In this document: positions 43,113-52,178 of the stretch, piece after piece
How positions within the stretch are numbered: position 1 is the stretch's first letter
Layout of the letters: the number at the start of each line of letters is the position of its first letter
From: Thioalkalivibrio sp. ALJ12
GTDB lineage: Bacteria > Pseudomonadota > Gammaproteobacteria > Ectothiorhodospirales > Ectothiorhodospiraceae
Length of the DNA: 64,000 nt
Assembly (NCBI RefSeq): GCF_000378305.1
Contig: NZ_KB899538.1
Location: forward strand, 434,001 to 498,000
Direction: 5' to 3'
Translations under genes and position numbers: made by a program
Notes under the pieces: model-generated
Seen by the model: only the letters and a program-made list of their open reading frames with translations
What the model was told of the DNA's origin: nothing
Databases searched by the model: none

Positions 43113-44522
43113 TTAGTCCCGGAGGATCAGCTGCTGGGTCAGGAGCTCGCCATGATCGAGGAAGGCGTCGTACAGCGCCCGGCTGCGTTCCGCCAGCGCC
43201 TCGTCGTCGCCCCAGGACCCTGGGCGGTCGAAGACCTCGCCCGTACGGTAGCCATTGGCCACGGCCATCATGAAGGCCGCGACGGACCGGGTGGTCACGG
43301 TCGGGTCGGTCACCGACCCATCCTCGTAGGCCAGGCGTGTGGGGACGATGGTGGACTCGAGCTGGTATTCGAGCGCGCCCTCGAGCAGGCGGTCAATCGC
43401 CGCACCCAGTTCGCCTTCCAGCTCCGGCGCCCGCTCGCTCAGCAGCTTTGCGGTCCCCTCGCGTTCGCGCAGCAGGGAAAAGCCGCCGGTGACCTGGTGG
43501 ACGAACCGCCATTGCGCGGCGACGTCGACGTGGTCGGAGGCCGCACGGGCCTCGCCGTCCTCGAACGCGATGTGTGCGGGCAGGCCCCAGTCGCGGATCG
43601 GCCCGTCTTCGGACACGATGGCGCGGGTGATGGACGCAGTGCGGTCCGCCAGCGTCTCGGCGCGCCCCTGATCGTCCGCATCCCCGAACAGGTAGAGCGT
43701 CTCGTAGACCCCCTTGAGGCCACGCAGCAGCGCCCCGACCTGATCCACCGACCACTCCGCGCCCTGGTCGCGGACAAACATCCCGGCATCATCATCCCAG
43801 GCCGCGTCGGCGGTGTCCGCCATGGCCCGGGCGATCTCGACCATGTCGTCGCGCGAGTGGCCCAGCCAGCCCGCGAGGGTCTCATGCTCCAGCTGCCCCA
43901 TGTCGTCCTCGCCACCCGGCTTGTGCTGGCGCACCCAGGCGTATGCGGGGCCGTGCAGGGCGTCGAGGCCGAAGGCGAGGGCATCGGTGCCCGAGTCATT
44001 CGCCGCTGCCACCTCGCCGTCGGCGTAGCGTTCGTTGACCAGGTGGTCCGCCAGCGCCGACATCAGCGGTGCCGGGTTGTGGGTGATCTCGTCGTACAGG
44101 CCCAGGTGTTCGAAGCGACCCCCGCTGTGATGCATATGGTAGAGATACGCGGCATCGGCATAGGCCGCCGGAGCAGCCTCGTCGTCACTGCCGGACTGTG
44201 CGCGGATGCGCCCTTCATCTACCAGCTTGCCGTGCACCGTATCCAGCAGGCCGAGCCAGGTCTCGCCGATCTCCCGCATCGGGCCATCGGCGAGTTCCGG
44301 ACGGTAGTCGTCATGCCCCAACTCACTGTCGCGCATCAGGCGGCCCTTGACCGTCAGTGCCCCCAGCGTCATGAACGCATCATCGGCGGTCATCCCGTCG
44401 GCATGCACCAGCACGCGGTCCTCGCCATCGAGCCCGTGAGCAATTCCGAGCGGAGCGGCCTGTGCTGTCGTGGCCAGTGTCACAGCGATGGCCGCTGTCA
44501 GCGGTGCAAAGGCTGCCTTCAT
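43113..44522 (-). CDS. Secreted protein of unknown family, upstream of a TonB-dependent receptor
   Basis: I do not recognise this family. The ATG at 44522 gives 469 residues with a signal peptide that probably ends after AQA (residues 19-21). The mature part is acidic and rich in Ala, Asp and His, and looks mostly helical with repeats of the type WDDDAGMFV and AAQWRFVHQ, which recall helical toroids such as (alpha/alpha)6 barrels. No catalytic motif was identified. It precedes the TonB-dependent receptor by seven bases and is divergent from an iron-type ABC importer, so a role in metal or siderophore handling in the periplasm is plausible. Confidence 0.75.
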   Translation of the reverse strand: MKAAFAPLTAAIAVTLATTAQAAPLGIAHGLDGEDRVLVHADGMTADDAFMTLGALTVKGRLMRDSELGHDDYRPELADGPMREIGETWLGLLDTVHGKLVDEGRIRAQSGSDDEAAPAAYADAAYLYHMHHSGGRFEHLGLYDEITHNPAPLMSALADHLVNERYADGEVAAANDSGTDALAFGLDALHGPAYAWVRQHKPGGEDDMGQLEHETLAGWLGHSRDDMVEIARAMADTADAAWDDDAGMFVRDQGAEWSVDQVGALLRGLKGVYETLYLFGDADDQGRAETLADRTASITRAIVSEDGPIRDWGLPAHIAFEDGEARAASDHVDVAAQWRFVHQVTGGFSLLREREGTAKLLSERAPELEGELGAAIDRLLEGALEYQLESTIVPTRLAYEDGSVTDPTVTTRSVAAFMMAVANGYRTGEVFDRPGSWGDDEALAERSRALYDAFLDHGELLTQQLILRD

Positions 44523-44735
44523 GGTCTTGTATCCCCTTCTCGCGAATGTTCCGGCCCGAACTGTATGGACCAAACCCTACTGAAACTCCTGACTCCGCAC
44601 ACGGGTAGCGGTTCAATCGGAGGGGGTCTCGGGCCTCCCGCGTGCGTTAACAAAACTTCATACGAGTGCAACGGGTTCGTCATCCGCTCCGCGTAGCGTG
44701 GGTGCGCCATTCGTGCAAGACAGGAGCAACCCGAC

Positions 44736-45821
44736 ATGCAAGATTTGAAGCCTTCCGCTCGTCTGGCCCCCTTGGTGCTGGCCATCAGTGCTGCATTCAG
44801 CGGTGGTACCGCCATGGCTGGGCAGGCGATCGATGCCGATGATGTCGATGCCGGCGAAGTCGCGCTCTCCGACGACGTCCTGACGGTCTATCTGCATGAC
44901 CATGGTGATTCGATCGCCGCTCGTTTCACCGAGGATACCGGCATCGACGTGCAGATCGTCGACATGAGTGGCGGCGAGATCCTCGCCCGCATCGAGGCCG
45001 AGCGCGTGAACCCTCAGTGGGATGTGGTCTACGTGATGGGTCACGGCAGTGTCCATCGGCTCCACGAGGACGGCATCCTCCTGAAGGACGACTGGCAGCC
45101 CGAGGCCGTCAGCGACTATACCGAGCAGGCCCAGAAGATCTACGAGCGTCACCCCGATGCCTCGTGGTGGCCGGTCACCATCAGTGCCCCGGCCCTTCTC
45201 GCGTACAACCCGAGCTGCGAGGGGACCGAGGACATCACCGGCTGGGACGCCCTGCGCGATCCACAGTTCGAGGGCCGCATCGGGATGCCCAACCCGAACA
45301 TCTCCGGCCCGGCCTATCCCTACGTGGCCTCGTTCTTCGAGGATGACATGGATGCCGGCTACGAATTCTGGCAGGACGTCTTCGACAACGGTGTGCGGAT
45401 GTACCGCTCCAACAGCCCGGTGGCCGAGGCCCTGATGACCGGCGAGCTTTGCGTGGCCGGTCTGGAAGAGCCCAACACCTACGGCGAGGTGGAGAAGGGC
45501 GAGGACATTGGCATCGTATACCCGGAAGAGGGTGTGCCGGGCGCGGCCCGTGGCGTTGGCATCTCCGCCGACACGAGCGTTAGGGACGACGCCCGTGCCT
45601 TCGTCGAGTGGCTGCTTTCCGCCGAGACGCAGGACTACCTGACCGAGATCGAGCATCGCAACAAGTTCTTCCAGCCGGTGAATCGCAACGCCTCGCCGAA
45701 CGAACTGCTGCCGCCGAACGATTTCCTGGACGGGGAAACTCCGTACGTCTTCAGCGACTACGTCTGGATGGGCGAGGTAGAAGCCGAGATCAAGCGCTGG
45801 TTCGCTGACCAGGTGATGTAA
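44736..45821 (+). CDS. Periplasmic substrate-binding protein of an iron(III)-type ABC importer
   Basis: The 361-residue protein has a signal peptide ending near AMA (residues 26-28) and the two-lobe fold of extracellular solute-binding proteins, with YNPSCEG, MPNPNISGPAY and a C-terminal SAETQDYL segment. Two cysteines (NPSCEG and GELCVAG) may form a disulfide. The family includes ferric-binding FbpA and also 2-aminoethylphosphonate and other binders. Iron(III) is favoured by the neighbouring TonB-dependent receptor. A terminator-like hairpin follows, likely lowering expression of the permease. Confidence 0.8.
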   Translation: MQDLKPSARLAPLVLAISAAFSGGTAMAGQAIDADDVDAGEVALSDDVLTVYLHDHGDSIAARFTEDTGIDVQIVDMSGGEILARIEAERVNPQWDVVYVMGHGSVHRLHEDGILLKDDWQPEAVSDYTEQAQKIYERHPDASWWPVTISAPALLAYNPSCEGTEDITGWDALRDPQFEGRIGMPNPNISGPAYPYVASFFEDDMDAGYEFWQDVFDNGVRMYRSNSPVAEALMTGELCVAGLEEPNTYGEVEKGEDIGIVYPEEGVPGAARGVGISADTSVRDDARAFVEWLLSAETQDYLTEIEHRNKFFQPVNRNASPNELLPPNDFLDGETPYVFSDYVWMGEVEAEIKRWFADQVM

Positions 45822-45851
45822 CCCGGCCCCTCCACTGCCGGATGCAGTAAT

Positions 45852-45888
45852 GGGGCTCTGCTGGGACACGGCAGGGCCCCTTCTTCTT
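45852..45888 (+). terminator. Terminator or attenuator between the binding protein and its permease
   Basis: A 12-bp stem with two G-T pairs (GGGGCTCTGCTG / CGGCAGGGCCCC) has the loop GGACA and is followed by TTCTTCTT. It would let part of the transcripts stop after the binding protein, giving more of it than of the membrane parts. Confidence 0.75.
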
Positions 45889-45929
45889 GTAGCGACCCGG
45901 GCGTGGCTCCATACGCCCAAGGAAATCCG

Positions 45930-47696
45930 ATGACCTCAGTCCCCGTGCGTTCGATCGCCCCGACACCGTCGCCGCTTGCCCGTCTGATGGGCCGCCTGCC
46001 GGCCAGTGATTCCCTGGTGGTCTGGCTGGTGACCGGGGCGCTGCTGATTCTGGTCGCCCTGCCGCTGACCGCGATGCTGTTGCACCTGGCGTTCCCGCGC
46101 CTCTATCTCGGCGATTTCACCCTCGGGGATTTTCAGCTCTTCCGGGATCTCTGGGAACGCCGGCTCTGGCGTACTTCGGTGACCAACTCCCTGTTGCTGG
46201 CGACCGGGACCATGGTGCTCGGGACTATCATCGGCGCCGGTCTCGCCTGGATCCGCCACAACTACCGCTTCCCCACCGCCAGCCTGATCGATTTCGCCGC
46301 CTGGTTCGTGCTGGTGATGCCGTCGTTCATCATCGCCCAGGGCTGGGTGCTGTTTTCGCGCAGCAGTGGCACGGCCGCCCAGCTCGGCATGCACTGGGTG
46401 AACGACTTCGTGTTCTCCCTGCCGGGGCTGATCACGGTGATGGCGCTGACCAACTTTCCGCTCGCCTATCTGGCGACCAGCGCGGCCCTGCAATGGGATG
46501 TCTCGCGCTATGAACAGGCAGCGCGGCTGTGCGGCGCGAACGCTGTCCAGACCCTGTGGCGGGTGCGTCTGCCACTGCTGATTCCGGCCTTCGCCTCCGC
46601 CGCGATCCTGGTATTCGTCGACAGCATCGGCGACTTCGGGTTGCCGGCGGCCTTTCTCTCGGTATTCAGCTTTCCGCTGATCCCTTACAACATTCGGGCG
46701 GAGGTCGCGACGGTTCCCGTATCCTTCGAAGGTGCTGCTGTACTGTCCTTCGTGCTGGTGAGCCTGGTCGGGGCGGCCATTGCCCTGCAGATCCGGGTGC
46801 TCCGCAACGGCGGTCGCGACTTTCTGACCGCGGCCGCGGCGCCGCGCAACCGCCCGAAGCCGAGACTGTGGCCGCTGCTGACTGCAATCAACCTGGTATT
46901 CCTGACGCTGGCCATCTTTGCACCGCTGGGAACCAGCCTCTCGGTCTCGTTCATGGACCGCTACAGCCAGGGCCTGACCCTGGGCAATCTAACGCTGAAC
47001 AACTACATCGACGTCCTGTCCGAGGGATCCTCCCTGCTGCCGGCGCTGCGGAATTCCTTCTTCATCGCCTTCACGGCCGCGGGCATCTCGATGGTGGTCG
47101 GTTTTCTCGCCGCTTACCTGCTGGCCTTCAGCAGCAACCGCATGAAGCAGTTCATCGACGTCGCCTCCACGGTTACGCTGGCGGTGCCGGGGATCGTCCT
47201 GGCGGTGGGCTACATCTTCATGTGGAATCAGCGCTGGCTGGCCGATCTCGGGATCCAGGTCTACGGCAGTCCCTGGGCGATCATCCTGTGTTCGGCCGCG
47301 GCCTCGGTCCCGATCGCCGTACGCATCGTGCTCGGTGCGATGTCGCAGACGCCGGGGTCGTTCATGGCCAGCGCCGCCTTGCAGGGCGCCGGGCTGTTCA
47401 CGCGCCTGCGCAGCATCCTGATGCCCATGGTCCTGGCCGGCCTCCTCTCGGCCACGCTGGCGGTGTTCGCGACCAGCGTCTTCGACCTGGCGATCACCAT
47501 CATGCTGCAGCCCCCGGGCTACCCGACCATTCCGGTGATCATCGACGAAGCCTTCCGCACCGTGGAGTACGGCTGGGCCACCGCCGCCACCGTGATCGTC
47601 TGCAGCCTGACCGCCCTGATTATCGTCGCCGCCCGCTGGGCCGTGCGACGCGCCTTCCCGTCCTTTTTCCTTGTCAGCGAGGACCACGCGAAATGA
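45930..47696 (+). CDS. Double-domain iron(III)-type ABC transporter permease (FbpB-like)
   Basis: This permease of 588 residues consists of two tandem membrane domains, each with its own EAA-type loop for the ATPase (YEQAARLCGANAVQTLWRVRL and a second in the C-terminal half). About twelve membrane helices are predicted. The ATG at 45930 has an AAGGA ribosome site; an upstream GTG is unlikely. The stop overlaps the ATPase start by four bases (ATGA). Confidence 0.88.
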   Translation: MTSVPVRSIAPTPSPLARLMGRLPASDSLVVWLVTGALLILVALPLTAMLLHLAFPRLYLGDFTLGDFQLFRDLWERRLWRTSVTNSLLLATGTMVLGTIIGAGLAWIRHNYRFPTASLIDFAAWFVLVMPSFIIAQGWVLFSRSSGTAAQLGMHWVNDFVFSLPGLITVMALTNFPLAYLATSAALQWDVSRYEQAARLCGANAVQTLWRVRLPLLIPAFASAAILVFVDSIGDFGLPAAFLSVFSFPLIPYNIRAEVATVPVSFEGAAVLSFVLVSLVGAAIALQIRVLRNGGRDFLTAAAAPRNRPKPRLWPLLTAINLVFLTLAIFAPLGTSLSVSFMDRYSQGLTLGNLTLNNYIDVLSEGSSLLPALRNSFFIAFTAAGISMVVGFLAAYLLAFSSNRMKQFIDVASTVTLAVPGIVLAVGYIFMWNQRWLADLGIQVYGSPWAIILCSAAASVPIAVRIVLGAMSQTPGSFMASAALQGAGLFTRLRSILMPMVLAGLLSATLAVFATSVFDLAITIMLQPPGYPTIPVIIDEAFRTVEYGWATAATVIVCSLTALIIVAARWAVRRAFPSFFLVSEDHAK

Positions 47697-48772
47697 ACCA
47701 AGACAGCGTAGACGTCAGTATCCGCGGCCTGACCCGCCGCTACCAGGACAGCATCGCGCTGGACTCGGTGGACCTGGATATCGCCTCCGGCGAGGTGATC
47801 GCCGTGCTTGGTGCCTCGGGCTGCGGCAAGTCCACCCTGCTGCGGCTGCTGGCAGGTCTCGATACCCCCAGCGAGGGCACGATCACGATCGGCGGTCACC
47901 AGGTCAACGGGCCCGGCTTCCATATCCCGCCGGAGCGGCGGCCGGTGAACATGGTCTTCCAGGACTTCGCGTTATGGCCGCACATGAACGTGCGCAAGAT
48001 CATCGAGTTCGGGATGCGTCACCGGCGCATTCCCCGTGCGGAATGGAACACGCGGCTACGGGACCTGCTCGCGCTGCTGGAGCTTGGCGGGCTGGAAGAT
48101 CGGCTCCCGCGCCAGCTATCCGGGGGGCAGCAGCAGCGGGTCGCCATCGCGCGGGCCCTGGCCACGCGGCCCCGGCTGCTGCTACTCGACGAGCCGCTGT
48201 CCAACCTCGATTCGCAGCTGCGCCTGCAGATGCGCGACGAACTCGCGGCCCTGTTGCGCCGGATCGGTACCACCGCGCTGTATGTGACCCATGACCTCCA
48301 CGAGGCCATGACCCTGGGCCACCGGCTGGTGGTCATGCGCGACGGCCGCATCGAGCAGAGCGGGACTTCGGGCGAGATCTTCCGCAATCCGGGGAGCCCC
48401 TGGGTTGCTGGTCTGGTCGGTTTCTCCAACCGGATTCCCGTGGTCGTGGAAGACGTGAACGGCGGGCGGGTCCGCGTGCGCAGCGGCAGCCATCTGCTCG
48501 AGGCCAGCAGCGGCGAGGCGTTAAAAGTCGGTGACGAGGCACTCCTGCTGGCCCAGCCTCAGGCGCTAACCCTGACCACTGGCGATGGGGCCAATCGGCT
48601 GCGGGCCCGCGTCCAGAGCTGCCACTTCGAGGGCACTGGCTGGCGCCTGCGCTGTCAGAGCGAGGCCGCGCCCTTGACCGTTCATACAGAAAATCCTTTT
48701 GACGAAGGCAAGGTGGTGACTATCGAGGTTCCGGCGGATAGCGCGCGCGCCTATTCCCGAACGGCGGCCTGA
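47693..48772 (+). CDS. ABC transporter ATPase (FbpC-like, with C-terminal regulatory domain)
   Basis: The 359-residue ATPase powers the preceding importer. It has the Walker A motif GASGCGKST, the Q-loop MVFQDFALWPHM, the signature LSGGQQQRVAIARAL and Walker B LLLLDEPLSNLD. Residues after about 240 form a TOBE-type domain typical of FbpC and PotA ATPases. The ATG overlaps the permease stop. A long open frame that reads into it from 46529 is a different frame through the permease and not real. Confidence 0.9.
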   Translation: MNQDSVDVSIRGLTRRYQDSIALDSVDLDIASGEVIAVLGASGCGKSTLLRLLAGLDTPSEGTITIGGHQVNGPGFHIPPERRPVNMVFQDFALWPHMNVRKIIEFGMRHRRIPRAEWNTRLRDLLALLELGGLEDRLPRQLSGGQQQRVAIARALATRPRLLLLDEPLSNLDSQLRLQMRDELAALLRRIGTTALYVTHDLHEAMTLGHRLVVMRDGRIEQSGTSGEIFRNPGSPWVAGLVGFSNRIPVVVEDVNGGRVRVRSGSHLLEASSGEALKVGDEALLLAQPQALTLTTGDGANRLRARVQSCHFEGTGWRLRCQSEAAPLTVHTENPFDEGKVVTIEVPADSARAYSRTAA

Positions 48773-48915
48773 TTCCGCTTTCCCGGAACCCTTGACGGCG
48801 TTTGGCAAGCGCCGTGAACAGGCTCGCCTGTCCCACTATCAAGGTGTCGCCATTGTTCAGCCCCGTGGGCCATCCAATCTTCCACTCGCCAGCGGAGTGG
48901 TTTCGACAAGCGCAC

Positions 48916-48948
48916 AAAAAAGGCCACCGGACGGGATGTCCGGTGGCC
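48916..48948 (-). terminator. Rho-independent terminator of the porin gene
   Basis: A perfect 11-bp stem (GGCCACCGGAC / GTCCGGTGGCC) has the loop GGGAT. On the minus strand it is followed by six T residues. It lies about 30 bases after the stop of the OprP-like porin gene. Confidence 0.9.
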
Positions 48949-48976
48949 GAAGGCCCCCGAGGAGGCTACGGGGAGA

Positions 48977-50128
48977 TCAGAAGTTGTACTGCATGCGGGC
49001 GAGGAAGATGTTCGGGCTGTCATCACGGAAGGCACCGTTCGACAGACTGTCCACCGCGTCGCTGTCCTTCACGTCCACCATCACGTAGTTGGCCATGAAG
49101 CGCAGGTTGGAACTGACGTAGTAGTTCAGGCCCAGCGTGAAGTTGTTCTGCTCGCCGCCCAGGATGTCGGCATCGCCGAGGTCCACCGAGCTGTAGCGCG
49201 CGGCGATCTCCCAGGCACCGGAGGGGCGCTGCGGATCAATGGTCCGGAAGCCGGTGGGTCGGTAGCCGCGGGTCTCGCCGGTCAGGACGTAGCCGGCCTG
49301 GACATGCCAGCCGTTGAAGGTGAGGTCGGAGCCCGAATCGCGATCCACCTCGGCCTGCAGGTACTCGGCACTGGCATGGAACGGGCCGCTGAGGAAACCG
49401 AACTCCAGCCCGGCCTTGGTGGTGGAGCGCGCGTCCAGCGAGCTCGTATCGATCAGGCGGGTGCCTTCGGTCGGACGCGACTCCGGGCGATCCCGGAAGC
49501 GCACGCTGCCTTCGCGCGCGTTGCTGGAGAAGGCCTCGTGAGAGAGCGAGGCGCCGAGATGGATCGTCTGGTCACCCCGGATCGGGTTGAACGTGACACG
49601 GCCGGCCATGCCCAGGGGGGCGTCGCCATCGGGATCACCCTCGATGGAGTGGGAGTAGCCCATCACCGAGAAGTGGTAGTTGTCGCCGGACTGGCCGTAA
49701 CCCAGGCCGATGCGGCGGGAATCCGTGAAGACCTGCGAGGATGCGCGCTCGATGAAGGTCATGCGATTGGAGCTGGTCAGCTGCTCCATGCCCTGGGGCA
49801 CCTTGAACTGACCGAACTGCCAGGTGCCGGCATCAGTGTCGTAGGTGACCTTCAGGTCGTTGTAGCTGATGCTTCCACCGGAGAAATCGAACTCCAGCTG
49901 GTAGCCCCAGTTCCCGATGAGAGAACCGCTGCCGCCCAGGCGTGCCCGACGCACAAGAAAACCGTCCTGGAAGGCCTCGTCTTCAAGGTTGTCGGTGTCG
50001 TGGAAGGCGGCATCGAGGTGCAGGCGTCCGCGCGGATCGAATGTCAGATCGGCCGAGGCCGGGGCGCTGATCGCGATCCCCAGCCCAAGGATCAGCGAAG
50101 TATTTACGGTGTATCTGACGGCTTTCAT
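48977..50128 (-). CDS. Phosphate-selective porin (OprP/OprO family)
   Basis: This outer-membrane porin has 383 residues, with a signal peptide of about 26 residues (ending ASA) and a beta barrel ending in Phe (MQYNF). The order of segments (FDPRGRLHLDAAFHD, GNWGYQLEFDFSG, FGQFKVPQGMEQLTSS) matches phosphate- and pyrophosphate-selective porins. A GGAGG ribosome site precedes the ATG. The gene is divergent from phnD homologues with a Pho box in between, in keeping with phosphate limitation control. Confidence 0.88.
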   Translation of the reverse strand: MKAVRYTVNTSLILGLGIAISAPASADLTFDPRGRLHLDAAFHDTDNLEDEAFQDGFLVRRARLGGSGSLIGNWGYQLEFDFSGGSISYNDLKVTYDTDAGTWQFGQFKVPQGMEQLTSSNRMTFIERASSQVFTDSRRIGLGYGQSGDNYHFSVMGYSHSIEGDPDGDAPLGMAGRVTFNPIRGDQTIHLGASLSHEAFSSNAREGSVRFRDRPESRPTEGTRLIDTSSLDARSTTKAGLEFGFLSGPFHASAEYLQAEVDRDSGSDLTFNGWHVQAGYVLTGETRGYRPTGFRTIDPQRPSGAWEIAARYSSVDLGDADILGGEQNNFTLGLNYYVSSNLRFMANYVMVDVKDSDAVDSLSNGAFRDDSPNIFLARMQYNF

Positions 50129-50290
50129 GTACTCCCTCCTGTAATCGAAAGCTTGTTCGGATATTCCGGACCGGTAGCCGAAGACCGGCGCCGGGCAGGA
50201 GGGATGCCACCCTAGTGGTGGGGTATGGCAGGGCGGTTACATGCGGGCTTCGATTTGGTGACATCCGGCCAGGGGGGGCGCGCGGCTCAT

Positions 50291-50308
50291 TTGTCACGGT
50301 CTTGTCAT
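50291..50308 (+). promoter_or_regulatory. Pho box (PhoB binding site)
   Basis: Two direct half-sites TTGTCAC and TTGTCAT are separated by GGTC, exactly the 7-4-7 arrangement of the PhoB site (consensus half-site CTGTCAT). It lies 105 bases before the phnD homologue and 163 bases from the divergent porin start, so one site may serve both. Confidence 0.8.
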
Positions 50309-50412
50309 GCGGAAGCCACGTGAGCGCAACGTGGGGCAGGCAGGGTAGCGCCTCGAATCGCCGGACCCTGATGGTCGGCACACCGCCCCCTCGTGACCTG
50401 CATGGAGAGACC

Positions 50413-51267
50413 ATGAAAAAGACTGCACTTGCATTGACGATGAGCCTGACCCTCGGTGTCTCGGCCTCCGCTCAGGCTGACCCCTGTCCCGACACTCTGC
50501 GCTTTGCCGATACCGGCATCGAGGGTATGGAAGAGATGGTTCGCACCTTTGGCCCGTTCGGCGAGGCCCTGGGCGATGCCGTGGGATCCAGGATCGAGTT
50601 CTTCCCGGTTAGTGACCGCACCGCCGCGGTCAATGCACTGCAGTTCGACCAGGTCGACATCATCCTGGCCGGCCCGTCCGAGTACGCGGTGATGCGCTCA
50701 CGTCAGGATGTGCAGTTGATGGTCGGTCTCGAGCGCGCCGAGTACGGCACCGCCTTCGTGGTCCATGCCGACAGCGATATCCATTCGCTGGAAGACCTGC
50801 GCGGCAAGGACATCGCGCTGAAAGATGCGGGATCGACCACCGGCCACATCGTGCCGTCCTGGATGCTGGTGAATGCGGGTCTGGACCTTGATCGTGACGT
50901 GAACACACACCTGCTGGATGGCGCGCGCTTCGAGGCCCTGATCAACCGCGACGTGGATGCCATGGGATCCGGTGTGCGTGATGTTGCGCGTCTGAAGGAG
51001 CGCGACCCGAATGGCGACTACCGCGTCATTGCCGAGAGCGACACCATGCCCCGCGATGCCTTTGTCGCCCGCGGCGGCCTCGACCAGGCCTGTGTGGCCC
51101 ATGTCAACGAGCAGATCATGGCCGATGCCGAAAATCTGATGGAGGCCATACTCGGGCCGGGTCGTCGTGACAAGTACACCAATGCCCGCTTCGTCAATGA
51201 CCTCACCGAAGAGGAATTCGACCTCATCACCGAGGCCTATGATCTCGTTGGCATTCGCCTGAACTAA
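50413..51267 (+). CDS. Phosphonate/phosphite/phosphate-binding protein (PhnD-like)
   Basis: The 284-residue periplasmic binding protein has a signal peptide ending QADPC. Family features are FADTGIEGMEEMVRTFGPF near the N-terminus, GPSEYAVM and ALKDAGSTTGHIVPS. PhnD-like proteins bind phosphonate, phosphite or phosphate; the ligand cannot be told here. The Pho box upstream favours phosphate starvation induction. No C-P lyase or phosphite dehydrogenase genes are in the window. Confidence 0.85.
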   Translation: MKKTALALTMSLTLGVSASAQADPCPDTLRFADTGIEGMEEMVRTFGPFGEALGDAVGSRIEFFPVSDRTAAVNALQFDQVDIILAGPSEYAVMRSRQDVQLMVGLERAEYGTAFVVHADSDIHSLEDLRGKDIALKDAGSTTGHIVPSWMLVNAGLDLDRDVNTHLLDGARFEALINRDVDAMGSGVRDVARLKERDPNGDYRVIAESDTMPRDAFVARGGLDQACVAHVNEQIMADAENLMEAILGPGRRDKYTNARFVNDLTEEEFDLITEAYDLVGIRLN

Positions 51268-51341
51268 GCCCCGGCAGCAACATTTGCAGCAGGAGACCCG
51301 GTGCCCTTGGGCATCGGGTCCTCGCTCCGTGGAGTGATGTG

Positions 51342-52148
51342 ATGAACCCCATTGTAGTCAAGGATCTGCACAAGCACTTTGGCTCGATCCATGTATTGCG
51401 CGGTCTCGATTTCGAGGTCGCCCCCGGAGAAGGTACCGTCCTTCTCGGGGCGAACGGCTGCGGCAAGTCGACCCTGATGCGCTGCCTGATTGGCCTCGAG
51501 CGGCCGGATGCCGGCACCGCCGAGGTCGCTGGCATCGACATCGCCACCGCTGGCCGACGCCGTTTGCGGGAAGTACGCCGCTCCGTCGGGATGGTTTTCC
51601 AGCGGTTCAACCTGGTCGCCAATCTGTCGGTCCTGCAGAACGTCCTGTTCGGTGCGCTGGGACGCCAGCCACTGGGCGTGATGGCACTGGCCTCCCCCTG
51701 GGCACCGCAGGAAGAGCGCGACCGCGCGATGCACTGCCTGCACCGAGTAGGGCTCGCCGATCGGGCCGGCCAGCGTGCCGACACGCTCTCCGGCGGCCAG
51801 CAGCAGCGAGTAGCCATTGCACGCATGCTGATGCAGGCCCCGCGATTGGTCCTGGCGGACGAACCCGTCGCCAGCCTCGACCCGAGATCCGGGCGCGAGG
51901 TGATGGACCTGCTCTGGGAGATCGTGCGGGAAGAGGGCATGACCGTGGTATGCACCCTGCATCAGCTGGACCTTGCTCGTGAGTACGGCGACCGCCTGCT
52001 TGGCATGAAGGCCGGCAAGATCCAGCTCCAGGGGCGTATCTCCGATTTCGATACCGGCAGCCTCGAATCGCTTTACCACGGCGAGGTCCGGGTGGATGGT
52101 GACCCGCGGGAGGAAGTGCCTCTCGCAACCGCTGCCTCTGCCTCCTGA
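51342..52148 (+). CDS. Phosphonate/phosphate ABC transporter ATPase (PhnC-like)
   Basis: This 268-residue ATPase partners the PhnD-like protein and PhnE-like permease. Walker A is GANGCGKST, the Q-loop is MVFQRFNLVANLSVLQNVL, the signature is LSGGQQQRVAIARML and Walker B is LVLADEPVASLD. The ATG at 51342 has GGAG seven bases upstream; the GTG one codon before is a poorer choice. It follows the binding protein by 74 bases. Confidence 0.9.
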   Translation: MNPIVVKDLHKHFGSIHVLRGLDFEVAPGEGTVLLGANGCGKSTLMRCLIGLERPDAGTAEVAGIDIATAGRRRLREVRRSVGMVFQRFNLVANLSVLQNVLFGALGRQPLGVMALASPWAPQEERDRAMHCLHRVGLADRAGQRADTLSGGQQQRVAIARMLMQAPRLVLADEPVASLDPRSGREVMDLLWEIVREEGMTVVCTLHQLDLAREYGDRLLGMKAGKIQLQGRISDFDTGSLESLYHGEVRVDGDPREEVPLATAASAS

Positions 52149-52178
52149 CGCGCCCAGACCTTTCACGGAACCAACCCA

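Noticed and set aside
44523-44735. Search for a Fur box between the receptor operon and the importer
   Set aside because: No sequence resembling the Fur consensus was found, so iron control remains unproven.
46529-48772. A 747-residue frame suggesting a fused permease-ATPase
   Set aside because: The first part runs in the wrong frame through the permease gene; the ATPase starts at an ATG at 47693 overlapping the permease stop.
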